Shown here: in pieces, positions 17,651-27,681 of the stretch
Numbering within the stretch: position 1 is the first letter of the stretch
Layout of the letters: the number at the start of each line of letters is the position of its first letter
Assembly: GCF_009380215.1 (NCBI RefSeq)
Contig: NZ_WHUG01000010.1
Location: 62,001 to 126,000, forward strand
Source: Rugamonas aquatica
Lineage (GTDB): Bacteria; Pseudomonadota; Gammaproteobacteria; Burkholderiales; Burkholderiaceae_D
DNA: 64,000 bases
Direction of reading: 5' to 3'
Program-made: the position numbers and the translations under genes
Notes under the pieces: generated by a model
The model's database searches: none
Told to the model about the DNA's origin: nothing
Seen by the model: the letters and a program-made list of their open reading frames with translations, nothing else

Positions 17651-18805
17651 ATGATAAGAGACCAGGAAACGCTCAACATCCTGCTGGATAGTATCCGCCG
17701 CTTCGTGCGCGAACAACTGGTGCCGAACGAGCAGCTCGTGGCCGACACCGACCAAATCCCTTCAACGCTGGTGGCGCAGATGCGCGAACTGGGCCTGTTC
17801 GGCCTCTCCATCCCCGAAGCATACGGCGGCCTGGGTCTGACCATGGAAGAGGAAGTGCTGGCCGCATTTGAAATCGCCCGCACCTCGCCCGCCTTCCGCT
17901 CGCTGTTCGGCACCAACAACGGCATCGGCTCGCAGGGCATACTGATCGACGGCACCGAAGAACAAAAGAACGCCTGGCTGCCGCGCATGGCATCCGGCGA
18001 AATCGTCGGCGCCTTCGCGCTGACGGAACCCGGCCACGGCTCGGACGCCGGCGCGCTTGAGACCTCCGCCGTGCGCGACGGCGACCACTACATCATCAAC
18101 GGCACCAAGCGCTACATCACCAACGCACCGGAAGCCGGCGTGTTCACCGTGATGGCGCGCACCGACAGCAACCGCAAGGGCCCTAGCGGCGTCTCGGCCT
18201 TCATCGTCGAACGCGACACGCCCGGCATCTCGCTCGGCAAGACGGACAAGAAGATGGGCCAGCGCGGCGCCCACACCTGCGACGTGATCTTCGAAAACTG
18301 CCGCGTGCCCGCCGCCAGCATCATCGGCGGCAAGGAAGGCCAGGGCTTCAAGACCGCCATGAAGGTGCTGGACAAGGGCCGCCTGCACATCTCGGCGATC
18401 TGCGTCGGCGTGGCCGAGCGCATGCTGGACGACGCGCTGCGCTATGCGATGGAGCGCCAGCAGTTCGGCCAGCCGATCGCCGAGTTCCAGCTGATCCAGG
18501 CGATGCTGGCCGACAGCAAGGCCGAAATCTACGCCGCCCGCAGCATGGTGCTGGACGCCGCCCGCCGCCGCGACAACCACGAGGACATCTCCACCGAAGC
18601 CTCGTGCTGCAAGCTGTTCGCCTCCGAGATGTGCGGCCGCGTGGCCGACCGCTCGGTGCAGATCCACGGTGGCGCGGGCTATATGTCCGACTACGCGGCC
18701 GAGCGCTTCTACCGCGACGTGCGGCTGTTCCGCATCTACGAAGGCACCTCGCAGATCCAGCAACTGGTCATTGCCCGCAACATGATCAAGGCGGCCGAGG
18801 GCTGA
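17651..18805 (+). CDS. Acyl-CoA dehydrogenase
   Basis: A 384-aa FAD enzyme that oxidises an acyl-CoA to its enoyl-CoA. Family segments are intact: FALTEPGHGSDAG and the C-terminal RLFRIYEGTSQIQQLVIARN, whose Glu is at the usual catalytic-base position for short/medium-chain members. GGGAG precedes the start. Its stop overlaps the ligase start by 1 bp (TGATG), placing it first in a seven-gene operon with the acyl-CoA ligase and Liv transporter. The substrate is unidentified. Confidence 0.88.
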   Translation: MIRDQETLNILLDSIRRFVREQLVPNEQLVADTDQIPSTLVAQMRELGLFGLSIPEAYGGLGLTMEEEVLAAFEIARTSPAFRSLFGTNNGIGSQGILIDGTEEQKNAWLPRMASGEIVGAFALTEPGHGSDAGALETSAVRDGDHYIINGTKRYITNAPEAGVFTVMARTDSNRKGPSGVSAFIVERDTPGISLGKTDKKMGQRGAHTCDVIFENCRVPAASIIGGKEGQGFKTAMKVLDKGRLHISAICVGVAERMLDDALRYAMERQQFGQPIAEFQLIQAMLADSKAEIYAARSMVLDAARRRDNHEDISTEASCCKLFASEMCGRVADRSVQIHGGAGYMSDYAAERFYRDVRLFRIYEGTSQIQQLVIARNMIKAAEG

Positions 18806-20352
18806 TGGACGCCATCGACACCGCCCGGATACTGGCCACGCTGCCGCAACGCCTGAGCGTCATCCCGCGCAGCTGGGCGGAGCACGCGCCGCAAGCCTGG
18901 GCGCTGCACGACGGCGCGCGCCACTGGACCTACGCCGAGCTGACGGCCGCCATCGACGCCACCGTGGCGCAGCTGCGCGCCCTGCAGATACGGCCCGGCG
19001 ACCGATTGATGGTGGTCGGCGAAAACTGCGCGGCGCAGGTGGCGCTGATCTTCGCCGCCGCCGAGGTGGACGCGTGGATCGTCAACGTCAACGGCCGCCT
19101 GTCCGCTCGCGAGGTGGACCAGATCCGCGATCACAGCGGTGCGCGACGCGTGATCTACACGTCGGCGCCGGACGCCGCATCGGAGACTGCGGCGCATGGC
19201 CTGCGCCATGGCGCCGTGAGCGCGCCCTCGCCGTTCGGTCCGTGGATGATCGGCGCCCTCAATCCCGACTGCGCGCCGGAGCCGGTGCATGCCTCGTCGG
19301 CGCAACAGGTGGCGGCGCTGATCTACACCACCGGCACCACCGGCCAGCCGAAAGGCGTGATGCTCACGCACCGCAATCTGCTGTTCATCGCCGCCGTCTC
19401 CAGCACCCTGCGCGGCCTGACGCCGACCGATCGGGCCTACGGCGTGCTGCCCATCACCCACGTCTACGGCCTGGCCTCGGTCATGCTGGGCACTTTGTAC
19501 GCGGGCGCCTGCCTCTACCTGTGCCCGCGCTTCACACCGGGCGCTGTACTGAAAGCGATCCGCGACGATGGCCTGACGATACTGCAGGGCGTGCCCGCCA
19601 TGTACGCGCGCCTGCTGGAGACGCAAGGCGGCTCCGGCCTGCAGCTGGCGTCACGGCTGCGCTTCATCTACGCCGGCGGCTCGCCGCTGGCGCCCAGCCT
19701 GAAGGCGCAGGTGGAACAGCTGTTCGGCCTGACGCTGCATAACGGCTACGGCATGACCGAAACCTCTCCCACCATCAGCCAGACGCGCCTGGACCAGCCG
19801 CGCGGCGACGACTCGGTGGGCCACGCTATCCCCGGCGTTGAAGTGCGCCTGGTCGATGCCGGCGGCGCCGACACGATGGACGGCGCCGCCGGTGAACTGT
19901 GGGTGCGCGGCCCCAACATCATGGCAGGCTACTACCGCGAGCCGGAACTGACAGAGGCAACGATGCGCGACGGCGGCTGGATCAACACCGGCGACGTCGC
20001 CCGCCGCGATGCCGATGGCGCCTTGTTCATCATAGGCCGCACCAAGGAGTTAATCATCCGTTCCGGCTTCAACGTCTATCCGCTGGAAGTGGAGACGGTG
20101 CTGAACGCACATCCGGCGGTAACGCAATCGGCCGTGGTGGGGCGTGGCGCGGCCGATGGCAATGAGGAAGTGGTGGCCTTCGTCGAAATCGATCCGCGCC
20201 GCCACGTCACGCCAGAAGAATTACAGCAGTACCTGGCGGGCCAGCTGTCGCCGTATAAATGCCCGTCCGAGATCATCGTCATGCCCGCCTTGCCTGCGGC
20301 GGCCACCGGAAAAATATTAAAAGGGCAGCTGCGGCAACTGGCACAAAGATAA
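18805..20352 (+). CDS. AMP-forming acyl-CoA synthetase/ligase
   Basis: A 515-aa adenylate-forming enzyme that activates a carboxylic acid to its CoA thioester using ATP. The P-loop YTTGTTGQPKGV, the NGYGMTETSP core, the hinge GRTKELIIRSGFNVYP and the C-terminal catalytic lysine region TGKILKGQL are all present. Start ATG 18805 overlaps the acyl-CoA dehydrogenase stop. The downstream Liv transporter suggests an imported acid is its substrate; aromatic, branched or medium-chain acids are all possible. Confidence 0.88.
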   Translation: MDAIDTARILATLPQRLSVIPRSWAEHAPQAWALHDGARHWTYAELTAAIDATVAQLRALQIRPGDRLMVVGENCAAQVALIFAAAEVDAWIVNVNGRLSAREVDQIRDHSGARRVIYTSAPDAASETAAHGLRHGAVSAPSPFGPWMIGALNPDCAPEPVHASSAQQVAALIYTTGTTGQPKGVMLTHRNLLFIAAVSSTLRGLTPTDRAYGVLPITHVYGLASVMLGTLYAGACLYLCPRFTPGAVLKAIRDDGLTILQGVPAMYARLLETQGGSGLQLASRLRFIYAGGSPLAPSLKAQVEQLFGLTLHNGYGMTETSPTISQTRLDQPRGDDSVGHAIPGVEVRLVDAGGADTMDGAAGELWVRGPNIMAGYYREPELTEATMRDGGWINTGDVARRDADGALFIIGRTKELIIRSGFNVYPLEVETVLNAHPAVTQSAVVGRGAADGNEEVVAFVEIDPRRHVTPEELQQYLAGQLSPYKCPSEIIVMPALPAAATGKILKGQLRQLAQR

Positions 20353-20374
20353 CCATACCAAGGGGGAGACCGGC

Positions 20375-21529
20375 ATGAAACACATCACAATCGCGGCACT
20401 GATCGCGATGGCAATGGCAGGCGGCGCAAGCGCCGAGGAATTCACGGTCGGCGCGGAGCTGCCGCTGACCGGCACGCTGGCCCGCGTCGGCTCCGGCATG
20501 CAGGAAGGCGTGATGGTCGCCGCCGAAGTGTTCAACAAGACCAACGGCAAACACAAGATCAAGATCATCACCATCGACGACGAATCGGCGCCGGCCAAGG
20601 CGGTAGCGGCGGTGGAGAAGCTGGCCAGCCAGGGCGCGGTGGCGATCACCGGCGGCTACGGCTCCAACAACATTTCCCCCGCCTCCGACGCGGCCAACAA
20701 ACTGGGACTGGTCTACATCACCTCCGGCGGCGTGGACGATAGCCTGGTCAACAGCGGCCGCAAGAACTTCTTCCGCATCAATAACACCGCCGGCTATGAA
20801 AAAGCCGTGCAGGGACTGCTGGCGGACATGGGCGTGAAATCGGTGTCCATCGTGTTCTCGACCAAGGAAGCCACGTCCGACCTGGCCAACTCGGTGCAGA
20901 AGGTGTTGACGGCCAAAGGCGTCAAGGCCGTCACCCATTCCTTCGATCCGGCCATCACCGACTTCAAGCCGATCATCAACAAGATCAAGCTGCAGGACAA
21001 ATCGGAAGCGATACTGATGGTCGGCTACGAGAACGACTACGTCGGCATCCTGCGCGCCGCGCGCGTGCTCAAGCCGTCCGTCAAGGCGATGATAGGCGTG
21101 TGGTCGCTGGCGACGCCGAAGATGGCGTCCGAGTTTCCGGACCTGATGCCCAATGTGTACGGCACCGCCCTGTTGCCCTTCCCCGCCCACTTCGACACGG
21201 CGGACGGCAAGGCCTTCGCCGAGGCCTACAAGGCCTTGTACAAGAAGGAGCCGGACTATCTCGGCCAGTTCGGCTATGTGCAATCGATGCTGCTGTTCGA
21301 AGCCATCGCGCGCGCCGCCGACAAAGGCACGGTGAAGAAAGGCGGCGTGGCCGAAGAGCTGCGCAGGACCGACCGCGACACGCTGATCGGCCGGGTGCAG
21401 TTCGGCGCCAACGGTGACAACCCCAACTTCGTGCACCGCATGGGCCAGCACCAGGGCAAGAACATCGTCATCGTCTGGCCCAAGGAGACGGCGACCGGCA
21501 GCATGGTGTATCCCGGCCTGCCCTGGTAA
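20375..21529 (+). CDS. Branched-chain/organic-acid ABC transporter substrate-binding protein (LivK-type)
   Basis: A 384-aa periplasmic type I binding protein with signal peptide at residues 1-22 (cleavage after GASA). The family opening VGAELPLTGTLARVGSGMQEG is recognisable, though the rest is divergent from amino-acid-binding LivK. GGGAG precedes the start. It is the first gene of the five-gene import unit and lies 22 bp after the ligase, so the ligand is probably the acid activated by the ligase rather than an amino acid. Confidence 0.82.
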   Translation: MKHITIAALIAMAMAGGASAEEFTVGAELPLTGTLARVGSGMQEGVMVAAEVFNKTNGKHKIKIITIDDESAPAKAVAAVEKLASQGAVAITGGYGSNNISPASDAANKLGLVYITSGGVDDSLVNSGRKNFFRINNTAGYEKAVQGLLADMGVKSVSIVFSTKEATSDLANSVQKVLTAKGVKAVTHSFDPAITDFKPIINKIKLQDKSEAILMVGYENDYVGILRAARVLKPSVKAMIGVWSLATPKMASEFPDLMPNVYGTALLPFPAHFDTADGKAFAEAYKALYKKEPDYLGQFGYVQSMLLFEAIARAADKGTVKKGGVAEELRRTDRDTLIGRVQFGANGDNPNFVHRMGQHQGKNIVIVWPKETATGSMVYPGLPW

Positions 21530-21535
21530 GCCGTC

Positions 21536-22408
21536 GTGACGGAACTGATACTCCAGGCGCTGTATTCCGGCCTGCTGCAGGGCGGCTCCTACGCACTGAT
21601 CGCGCTGGGCCTGGCGCTGGTGTTCGGCACCATGCGGGTGATTAACCTGGCCCACGGAGAGCTGGTGCTACTGGCGGCCTACATCGCCTACTCGGTGGAG
21701 TCTGGGCTGGGGCTCAATCCGGCATGGGCGATACCGATAGCGCTGCTGGTGGTCAGCGCGACGTCGGCCGGCGTGTACTGGATCGTCAGCCGCATCAAGC
21801 AGGACCGCGAGATCAACTCGCTGATACTCACCTTCGGCATCGGCGTAATCCTGACCAACCTGATACTGCTGATCTGGAAGGCCGATGTGCGCTCGACCAG
21901 TTCCAGCTGGTTGCAGGAGGCCTTCGTGGTCGGGCCGCTGTACAGCATGCGCAGTGAATTGATCTTCTTCGTGGTCAGCCTGCTGCTGATGGGCGGCTTG
22001 TGGTGGTGGCTGTCGCGCAGCTGGTACGGGCGCGCGCTGCGGGCCGTGTCCAGCAATCGCGACGCGGCCAAATTGATGGGCATCGCACCGGGCCGCACGG
22101 AGCTGGTGTCGTTCATCGTGGCCGGCATGCTGGCCGGGTTTGCAGGCGTGGCGCTGTACAGCTACGGCGTGATCCAGCCAGCGTATGGCGGCGCGCTGAC
22201 GGTCAAGGCCTTCATCATCACCGTGCTGGCAGGCGTGGGTTCCATCCCCGGCGTGCTGATAGGCGCCGTGTTGCTTGGCGTGGCCGAAGCGCTGACCGTC
22301 ACTCTGGCCAGTTCGGCCCTTCAGGAATTGGCCGGCATGACCTTGTTCCTGCTGGTGCTGTTCGTGATGCCGAATGGTCTGATGGGCGCGACAAGGAGAC
22401 GCGGATGA
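21536..22408 (+). CDS. ABC transporter permease, LivH type
   Basis: A 290-aa inner-membrane protein with about eight segments. The LivH hallmarks GLLQGGSYALIALGLALVFG and NLAHGELVLL are visible at residues about 10-45. The start is GTG at 21536, only 6 bp after the binding-protein stop, and the stop overlaps livM (ATGA). It forms the translocation channel together with the LivM-type permease downstream. Confidence 0.88.
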   Translation: MTELILQALYSGLLQGGSYALIALGLALVFGTMRVINLAHGELVLLAAYIAYSVESGLGLNPAWAIPIALLVVSATSAGVYWIVSRIKQDREINSLILTFGIGVILTNLILLIWKADVRSTSSSWLQEAFVVGPLYSMRSELIFFVVSLLLMGGLWWWLSRSWYGRALRAVSSNRDAAKLMGIAPGRTELVSFIVAGMLAGFAGVALYSYGVIQPAYGGALTVKAFIITVLAGVGSIPGVLIGAVLLGVAEALTVTLASSALQELAGMTLFLLVLFVMPNGLMGATRRRG

Positions 22409-23368
22409 GCAACCTCCCGTCGTCCCCGCGGAAGCGGGGACCCATGCAGCGCTGGCAAACCTGGGCCATGCTGCCGGCCTGCGGCGCCGTGCCCATGCTG
22501 CTTGGCGCCGACAACTACATCATGAGCCTGATCGTCGCCGCCATGGTGATCGGCTGCGTCGCCCTATCCTGGGCGCTGCTGGGCAACCTGGGCGGCATGG
22601 TCAGCTTCGGCCACAGCGCCTTCTTCGGCGTGGGCGCCTACGTCTCGGCCATCGTCACCGTCAAACTGGGCGTGCCGGTGCTGGCCGGGATCGCGCTGGG
22701 CGGCATCGGCGCACTGCTCGCCTCCGTCGTGATGCTGCCGGTGCTGCGGCTGCGCGGCCCCTACTTCGCGCTGGCGATTCTGGCCTACGCCCACATCTTC
22801 CGCATCCTCGCCACCGAATGGACCTCGCTCACCGGCGGCTCCGGCGGCATCGCCAACATCCCCGGCCTGCCGACCATCCTCGGCTACGACATGAGCGGCA
22901 AGACCGGCGCCTATCTGACGATACTGACCATCGTGCTGGCGTTCGCGCTGGCCTACCGCGCCATCCGCGCCAGCCACTACGGCACCGCCCTGCGCGCCAT
23001 GCACGACAGCGAGGACGCCACCCGCGTGGTCGGCGTCAACAGCACCTTGCTCAAAGGCCTGATGCTGATGGTATCCGCCTTCATGGCCGGCGTGGCGGGC
23101 GCGTTCAACGCCCATTACATCAACTTCCTCGAACCCGACTACGCCTTCAACGGCCTGTGGGTAACGCTGCCCATCGTCGCCGCTATCTTCGGCGGCTACC
23201 GCACCATCGCAGGGCCGGTGGTCGGCGCGCTGGTGGTGTACCTGCTGGACCAACTGGTGTTCAAGACCCTGATCCCGACCGGGCATCAACTGGTGCTGGG
23301 CGGACTGCTGGTAGCGATGATTATCTTCAGTCCCACCGGCCTGCTCGCCCTGCTGCGGAGGAAAGACC

Positions 23369-23376
<8 letters not shown>
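22405..23376 (+). CDS. ABC transporter permease, LivM type, with a repeat-encoded N-terminus
   Basis: A 323-aa permease with about nine segments. The LivM motif MVSFGHSAFFGVGAY and the RLRGPYFALAILAYA segment are present. The first 14 residues, MSNLPSSPRKRGPM, are unlike LivM and are encoded by a REP-like palindrome (separate entry). Met14 at 22444 could be the ancestral start. The ATG at 22405 overlaps the livH stop, so coupling favours the longer form. The 3' end overlaps livG by 8 bp. Confidence 0.85.
22419..22446 (+). repeat. REP-like palindrome inside the livM reading frame
   Basis: The stem TCCCCGC (22423-22429) pairs with GCGGGGA (22434-22440) around a GGAA loop, followed by CCCATG. 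This matches the type of short dispersed palindrome that appears in many proteobacterial genomes as TCCCCGC-N4-GCGGGGA followed by CCCA. It is translated here as SSPRKRGPM, a peptide familiar from spuriously extended proteins. No second copy was found in this window. Confidence 0.65.
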
Positions 23377-24074
<698 letters not shown>

Positions 24075-24082
<8 letters not shown>

Positions 24083-24776
24083 ACTGGACCAGGTACGCGC
24101 AGGCTATGGCGCGATCAACGTGTTGTGGGATGTGTCGCTGAAAGCGGAAGCGGGCAAGCTCACCACCATCATCGGCCCCAATGGCGCCGGCAAGACCACG
24201 CTGCTGCGCGCGATCATGGGACTGGTGCCAGTGACCGCCGGCGAGATCCGCTTGAACGGAGAGCGCTTGAACGGAACGCCGACGTGGGAAATGGCGGACC
24301 ATAGCATCGCCATGATCCCCGAAGGCCGCATGGTCTTCCGCGACATGAGCGTGGAAGAGAATCTGATCATGGGCGCCTTCCACAAATCGCACCGCCAGCA
24401 TGTGAAGCGGCGATTGGAAGAAGCCTACGAGATGTTCCCGCGCCTGCGCGAACGGCGCACGCAACTGGCCGGCTCGTTGTCCGGCGGCGAAGCGCAAATG
24501 CTGGCAATGGCACGCGGCCTGATGTCCGATCCGCGCCTGCTGATTATCGACGAACCTTCGCTAGGCCTGGCACCGTTGATCGTCAACGAACTGTTCGAGA
24601 TACTGGAACGCCTCAAAGCCGGCGGCCGCACCATCGTGCTGGTCGAACAAAATACCGAGCGCGCGGTGGCCGTAGCAGATCATGTCTACCTGATGCAAAG
24701 CGGACGCGTAGCCCTGTCCCAATCGGCATCCGAGGTCAAGCTCCAGCACCTCCACGACCTTTACTTTGCGCGCTGA
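24075..24776 (+). CDS. ABC transporter ATP-binding protein, LivF type
   Basis: A 233-aa ATPase with Walker A GPNGAGKTTLLRA, canonical signature SLSGGEAQMLAMARGL, Walker B LLIIDEPSLGLAP and the switch-region VEQN typical of LivF. It is the last gene of the acyl-CoA dehydrogenase-ligase-Liv operon. With the Glu-substituted LivG signature, its intact signature would make one of the two ATP sites asymmetric. No clear terminator follows in the next 20 bp before the convergent small gene. Confidence 0.88.
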
Positions 24777-24795
24777 AATGCAGGCCACTTAAAGG

Positions 24796-24939
24796 CTAGC
24801 ACGTGATTTCAATTAAACCCGTGAACAACGCGACGATCAGGCCGATGATTCCTCCAATCCCCACCCCAGCGATGACGAGGACACTCTTGAAAAGAATATT
24901 GCCAATCGACGAAGCAGGAACTTGTGCAGTGTCATTCAT
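24796..24939 (-). CDS. Very small single-pass membrane protein (47 aa)
   Basis: An ATG-to-TAG frame of 47 residues. Residues 1-18 are polar to mixed; residues 19-43 form one continuous hydrophobic glycine-rich helix (VLVIAGVGIGGIIGLIVALF). Its start overlaps the stop of the upstream gene at 24936 by 4 bp (ATGA), which strongly supports translation by coupling. No family is recognised. It could be a membrane partner of the rhodanese/phosphatase-like protein encoded just before it. Confidence 0.6.
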   Translation of the reverse strand: MNDTAQVPASSIGNILFKSVLVIAGVGIGGIIGLIVALFTGLIEITC

Positions 24940-25484
24940 CGTTTTTCACCCGATATAGATGGGCGCTCAGAAATCCGCCGCATGATGTCTTGCTCAAGGT
25001 CGTCTGCCGACTGACCGCCCTGCTTAACGGCAGCCATGATGGAATTTACGTCCATCCCACCTGCTCTTGATGCCTCGACCAGGCTCCAGGTTCTTACCGC
25101 TCGTTTTCCACTTCTGCAGTACATCAGAATGGGCTTCGGAGCGTTTCTCAGCGCTTCTGCAAGCTGTGCAACGGACTGTTGTGGAATCTCGCCGTGTGGC
25201 ACAGGCACGTAGTAAAACTTGATGTTGTTGGCCTTCGCCGCAACCGACATCGCCGTCGACGTAGGCTGATCAACGGCCTCCCCATCTGGGCGCAAATCAA
25301 TTATCGTGGCAAAGCCACGCTCCTTGAGCTTGCCTATCGCCTGCTGTTTGATCTGTTCCGTCACGGAGATGTCTGGCGTGAGTTGGTTAACCGGCGCAAG
25401 CGGCGAATTTTTCAAATGGAAATAGCCTGCCAAGCACAATACAATTCCAATGCCGGCCAAGACGGAAAAAAGAAAAGTTTTCAT
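24936..25484 (-). CDS. Membrane-anchored DUF442-like (beta-lactamase hydrolase/rhodanese-phosphatase-like) protein
   Basis: A 182-aa protein with an N-terminal membrane anchor or uncleaved signal (residues 4-22) and a domain resembling the Blh/DUF442 family, itself related to dual-specificity phosphatases. Visible features are IIDLRPDGEA (D63, R65) and the catalytic-like loop MYCRSGKRA with C123 and R128. The Cys loop has four residues between Cys and Arg, as in the DUF442 group rather than CX5R. Function is unknown; sulfur or phosphate chemistry is possible. Local GC is visibly lower than in neighbouring operons. Confidence 0.65.
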   Translation of the reverse strand: MKTFLFSVLAGIGIVLCLAGYFHLKNSPLAPVNQLTPDISVTEQIKQQAIGKLKERGFATIIDLRPDGEAVDQPTSTAMSVAAKANNIKFYYVPVPHGEIPQQSVAQLAEALRNAPKPILMYCRSGKRAVRTWSLVEASRAGGMDVNSIMAAVKQGGQSADDLEQDIMRRISERPSISGEKR

Positions 25485-25517
25485 CGTTTAAATTGTGCAC
25501 CAATGAACTGAAAACAG

Positions 25518-26495
25518 TTATTTTAAATGCAATCTGATGCGTTCGGAAAAATCTGTCGCCTTGTCCGCCGCGCGCGCCTTGGCGGTGATGTGGGCTTGCT
25601 GCCGCAGCGAGTCGAAGCCACCCTGCCCTGCCAGCGCGCCGATATCGAACAGGTAGCGGTCCAGATAGCCCGACGCCAGCAAGCGCCAGTCCAGCGGCAA
25701 GCCGGGATCGATGCGTCGCGCCATCTCGAAGACGATGGTGGTGCAGTTGGCGATCAGCGTGTTGTAGAAGCGCGGCTCACGCTTGAGCAGCGCGCCTTCG
25801 TCCAGATAGGACAGGAACAAGGAACGCATCGCCTCCGGCGGCATCTTCAGCCGGTACAGATACATGTCCTCACCGCGCACGTTGGTACGCACGCGCAGGA
25901 TGTCGCGCTCGTCGGCGGCGATCAGCACCGTCTCGAAGCGCTTGAAGAATCCGGCGATGGCGTCGAAGCTCTCGCCGCGCTCCTTGCGGATCTCGATGGA
26001 GAACGTCAGATAGCGCCCGTCAGCAAAGCCGAACGACACCAGCGTGTGTGCAATGGCCGGCCCCATCCAGTACGACAGCGCCACATCGACCGACTGCAAC
26101 TGGCTCAGATCATACTGCCGCTGCTCCCAACGCTGCGTGTAGTCCGCATCGCTGCGCCAGTCGAAATTGCGCACCTGGTCCAGCGTGACGACACTGCCCT
26201 GCACCTTCCCCGTGACCATGCGCGCCACATCATCAGCCCACACGCGTTCATGGCTGGGCTTGATGGTGCTCCACCATCCCATCATCAACACGACCGCCGC
26301 CAGCCATGGCAGCAGCATGCGCGCATTCCGGCGCCACCACCACAGCACCAGCGTTACCATGCTGGCAGCGGCCCAGATCAGCGCCACAGCAGGCGCGGCC
26401 TGGAACCACAACGCGCCGACGCCCCACAGCGACAGGCACAGCGCCACGAACGCGGCGCACAGCTTGCCGGCGAGAGTCAGGTATTTTTTTATCAT
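25518..26495 (-). CDS. DUF4105 membrane protein
   Basis: A 325-aa protein with three hydrophobic segments in residues 1-75, then a periplasmic DUF4105 domain, recognised from WADDVARMVTGKVQG, FSIEIRKERGESFDAIAGFF and the Cys in YNTLIANCTTIVFEMARRI. DUF4105 is related to papain/NlpC-like folds, and this Asn-Cys-Thr-Thr would hold a candidate nucleophile. The biological role is unknown. The ATG is preceded by a short GC palindrome around TATAAT rather than a clear ribosome-binding site. Confidence 0.75.
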   Translation of the reverse strand: MIKKYLTLAGKLCAAFVALCLSLWGVGALWFQAAPAVALIWAAASMVTLVLWWWRRNARMLLPWLAAVVLMMGWWSTIKPSHERVWADDVARMVTGKVQGSVVTLDQVRNFDWRSDADYTQRWEQRQYDLSQLQSVDVALSYWMGPAIAHTLVSFGFADGRYLTFSIEIRKERGESFDAIAGFFKRFETVLIAADERDILRVRTNVRGEDMYLYRLKMPPEAMRSLFLSYLDEGALLKREPRFYNTLIANCTTIVFEMARRIDPGLPLDWRLLASGYLDRYLFDIGALAGQGGFDSLRQQAHITAKARAADKATDFSERIRLHLK

Positions 26496-26511
26496 CCCCG
26501 ATTATAGGGGC

Positions 26512-26616
26512 TTAATCCTCTTTATCGTCGACACTGCTCCCGCAGCCGATCTGGACGCATATTACTTTTAATGCAATACTCACGACCACGCCAATTATTC
26601 CGATAAGTACCAACAT
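26512..26616 (-). CDS. Possible 34-aa membrane peptide upstream of the DUF4105 gene
   Basis: ATG at 26616 to TAA at 26512 encodes 34 residues: one hydrophobic helix at residues 1-20 (MLVLIGIIGVVVSIALKVIC), then a short polar tail with a second Cys pair-like CVQIGC and an acidic end. GGGAA lies 6 bp upstream of the ATG. It precedes the DUF4105 gene by 16 bp on the same strand. The stretch is AT-richer than its surroundings. No family is recognised; chance cannot be excluded. Confidence 0.35.
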   Translation of the reverse strand: MLVLIGIIGVVVSIALKVICVQIGCGSSVDDKED

Positions 26617-26718
26617 GGCGGTTCCCGTAAAGGTAGAAGAGACGCTTCACTTTAACGGCGCCGCGCATATCAATCCAATATCAAATACGGCGGCCATCTA
26701 TCTCGAAACGGCATAACG

Positions 26719-27618
26719 GTGATTTCACTTAAACAGTTTAAATATTTTGTAGAGATCGTGGAGGCCGGCAGCTACTCGCGCGCGGCGGAGAAGCTGTACA
26801 TCGCGCAGTCGGCGCTGAGCCGGCAGATCAAGGAGCTGGAGGACGAGCTGCAAACCCAGCTGCTCACGCGCGATTCGCGCCATATCGAGCTGACGCCGGC
26901 CGGCCAGCTGTTCTTCGAACGCAGCAAGCGCATCCTCGACGATATCGACCATACGGTGGTGCAGGCGCGCCAGGTGGGCCTGGGCGCGCAAGGCCTGATC
27001 CGCTTGCAGCATTCCAGTTCGGTGATCCTGACGCCGGCGCTGACGGGCGCGCTGAGCCGCCTGCTGGCGGAGTTCCCAGGCGTGACGCTGGAAATCTCGA
27101 TGGCGCCGTCGGAAGACCAGACCATGGATATCGAGGAAGGCCGCGCCGATATCGGCCTGATCCGCATGCCGACCTTACGCAAGTATCCGCACATCCAGGT
27201 GCGCGAGCTGGCGACGGAGCGGCTGGTGGTGGCGGTGTCGCAGCATTCGCCGCTGGCGGCGCTGGACAATATCGAGCTGGCCGACCTGCACGACGAAGCC
27301 TTCATTTCGATCCCGCACAAGAGCCGGGGCGGCCTGAGCTATCTGGTGGCGAATCTGTGCCTGGACCAGGGGTTCTTTCCGAAGCAGGCGCGGGTGCTGT
27401 CGCGCAAGTCCTCGCAACTGAGCCTGATCGAGGCCAACCTCGGCATCGCCATCGTGCCCGAGTGCATGCGCTTGATGGCGCCGGCCGGCGTGCGCTTCAT
27501 TCCGCTGTCGGGCGGCGGCCTGTTGACCAAGGTTGGCCTGGCCAGCCGGCGTCAGGCCGAGCCGCTGGTGTCGGCCTTCGCCGACGCTCTCGTCCGCGAA
27601 CTCCATCCGGCGTCGTAG
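26719..27618 (+). CDS. LysR-family transcriptional regulator
   Basis: A 299-aa LysR protein starting at GTG 26719: helix-turn-helix at about residues 17-38 (SYSRAAEKLYIAQSALSRQI) and the effector-binding domain from residue 90 on. It is encoded alone; its neighbours are the small DUF4105 unit on the other side and the amidotransferase gene 63 bp downstream. The target and effector cannot be read. The region before it, 26617-26718, carries no recognised operator. Confidence 0.85.
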   Translation: MISLKQFKYFVEIVEAGSYSRAAEKLYIAQSALSRQIKELEDELQTQLLTRDSRHIELTPAGQLFFERSKRILDDIDHTVVQARQVGLGAQGLIRLQHSSSVILTPALTGALSRLLAEFPGVTLEISMAPSEDQTMDIEEGRADIGLIRMPTLRKYPHIQVRELATERLVVAVSQHSPLAALDNIELADLHDEAFISIPHKSRGGLSYLVANLCLDQGFFPKQARVLSRKSSQLSLIEANLGIAIVPECMRLMAPAGVRFIPLSGGGLLTKVGLASRRQAEPLVSAFADALVRELHPAS

Positions 27619-27681
27619 CGGGCGACTGATGGCGCCGGCATGTGGCACACTGGACGCCTGTAGATAGTCAACGAGGATGGC

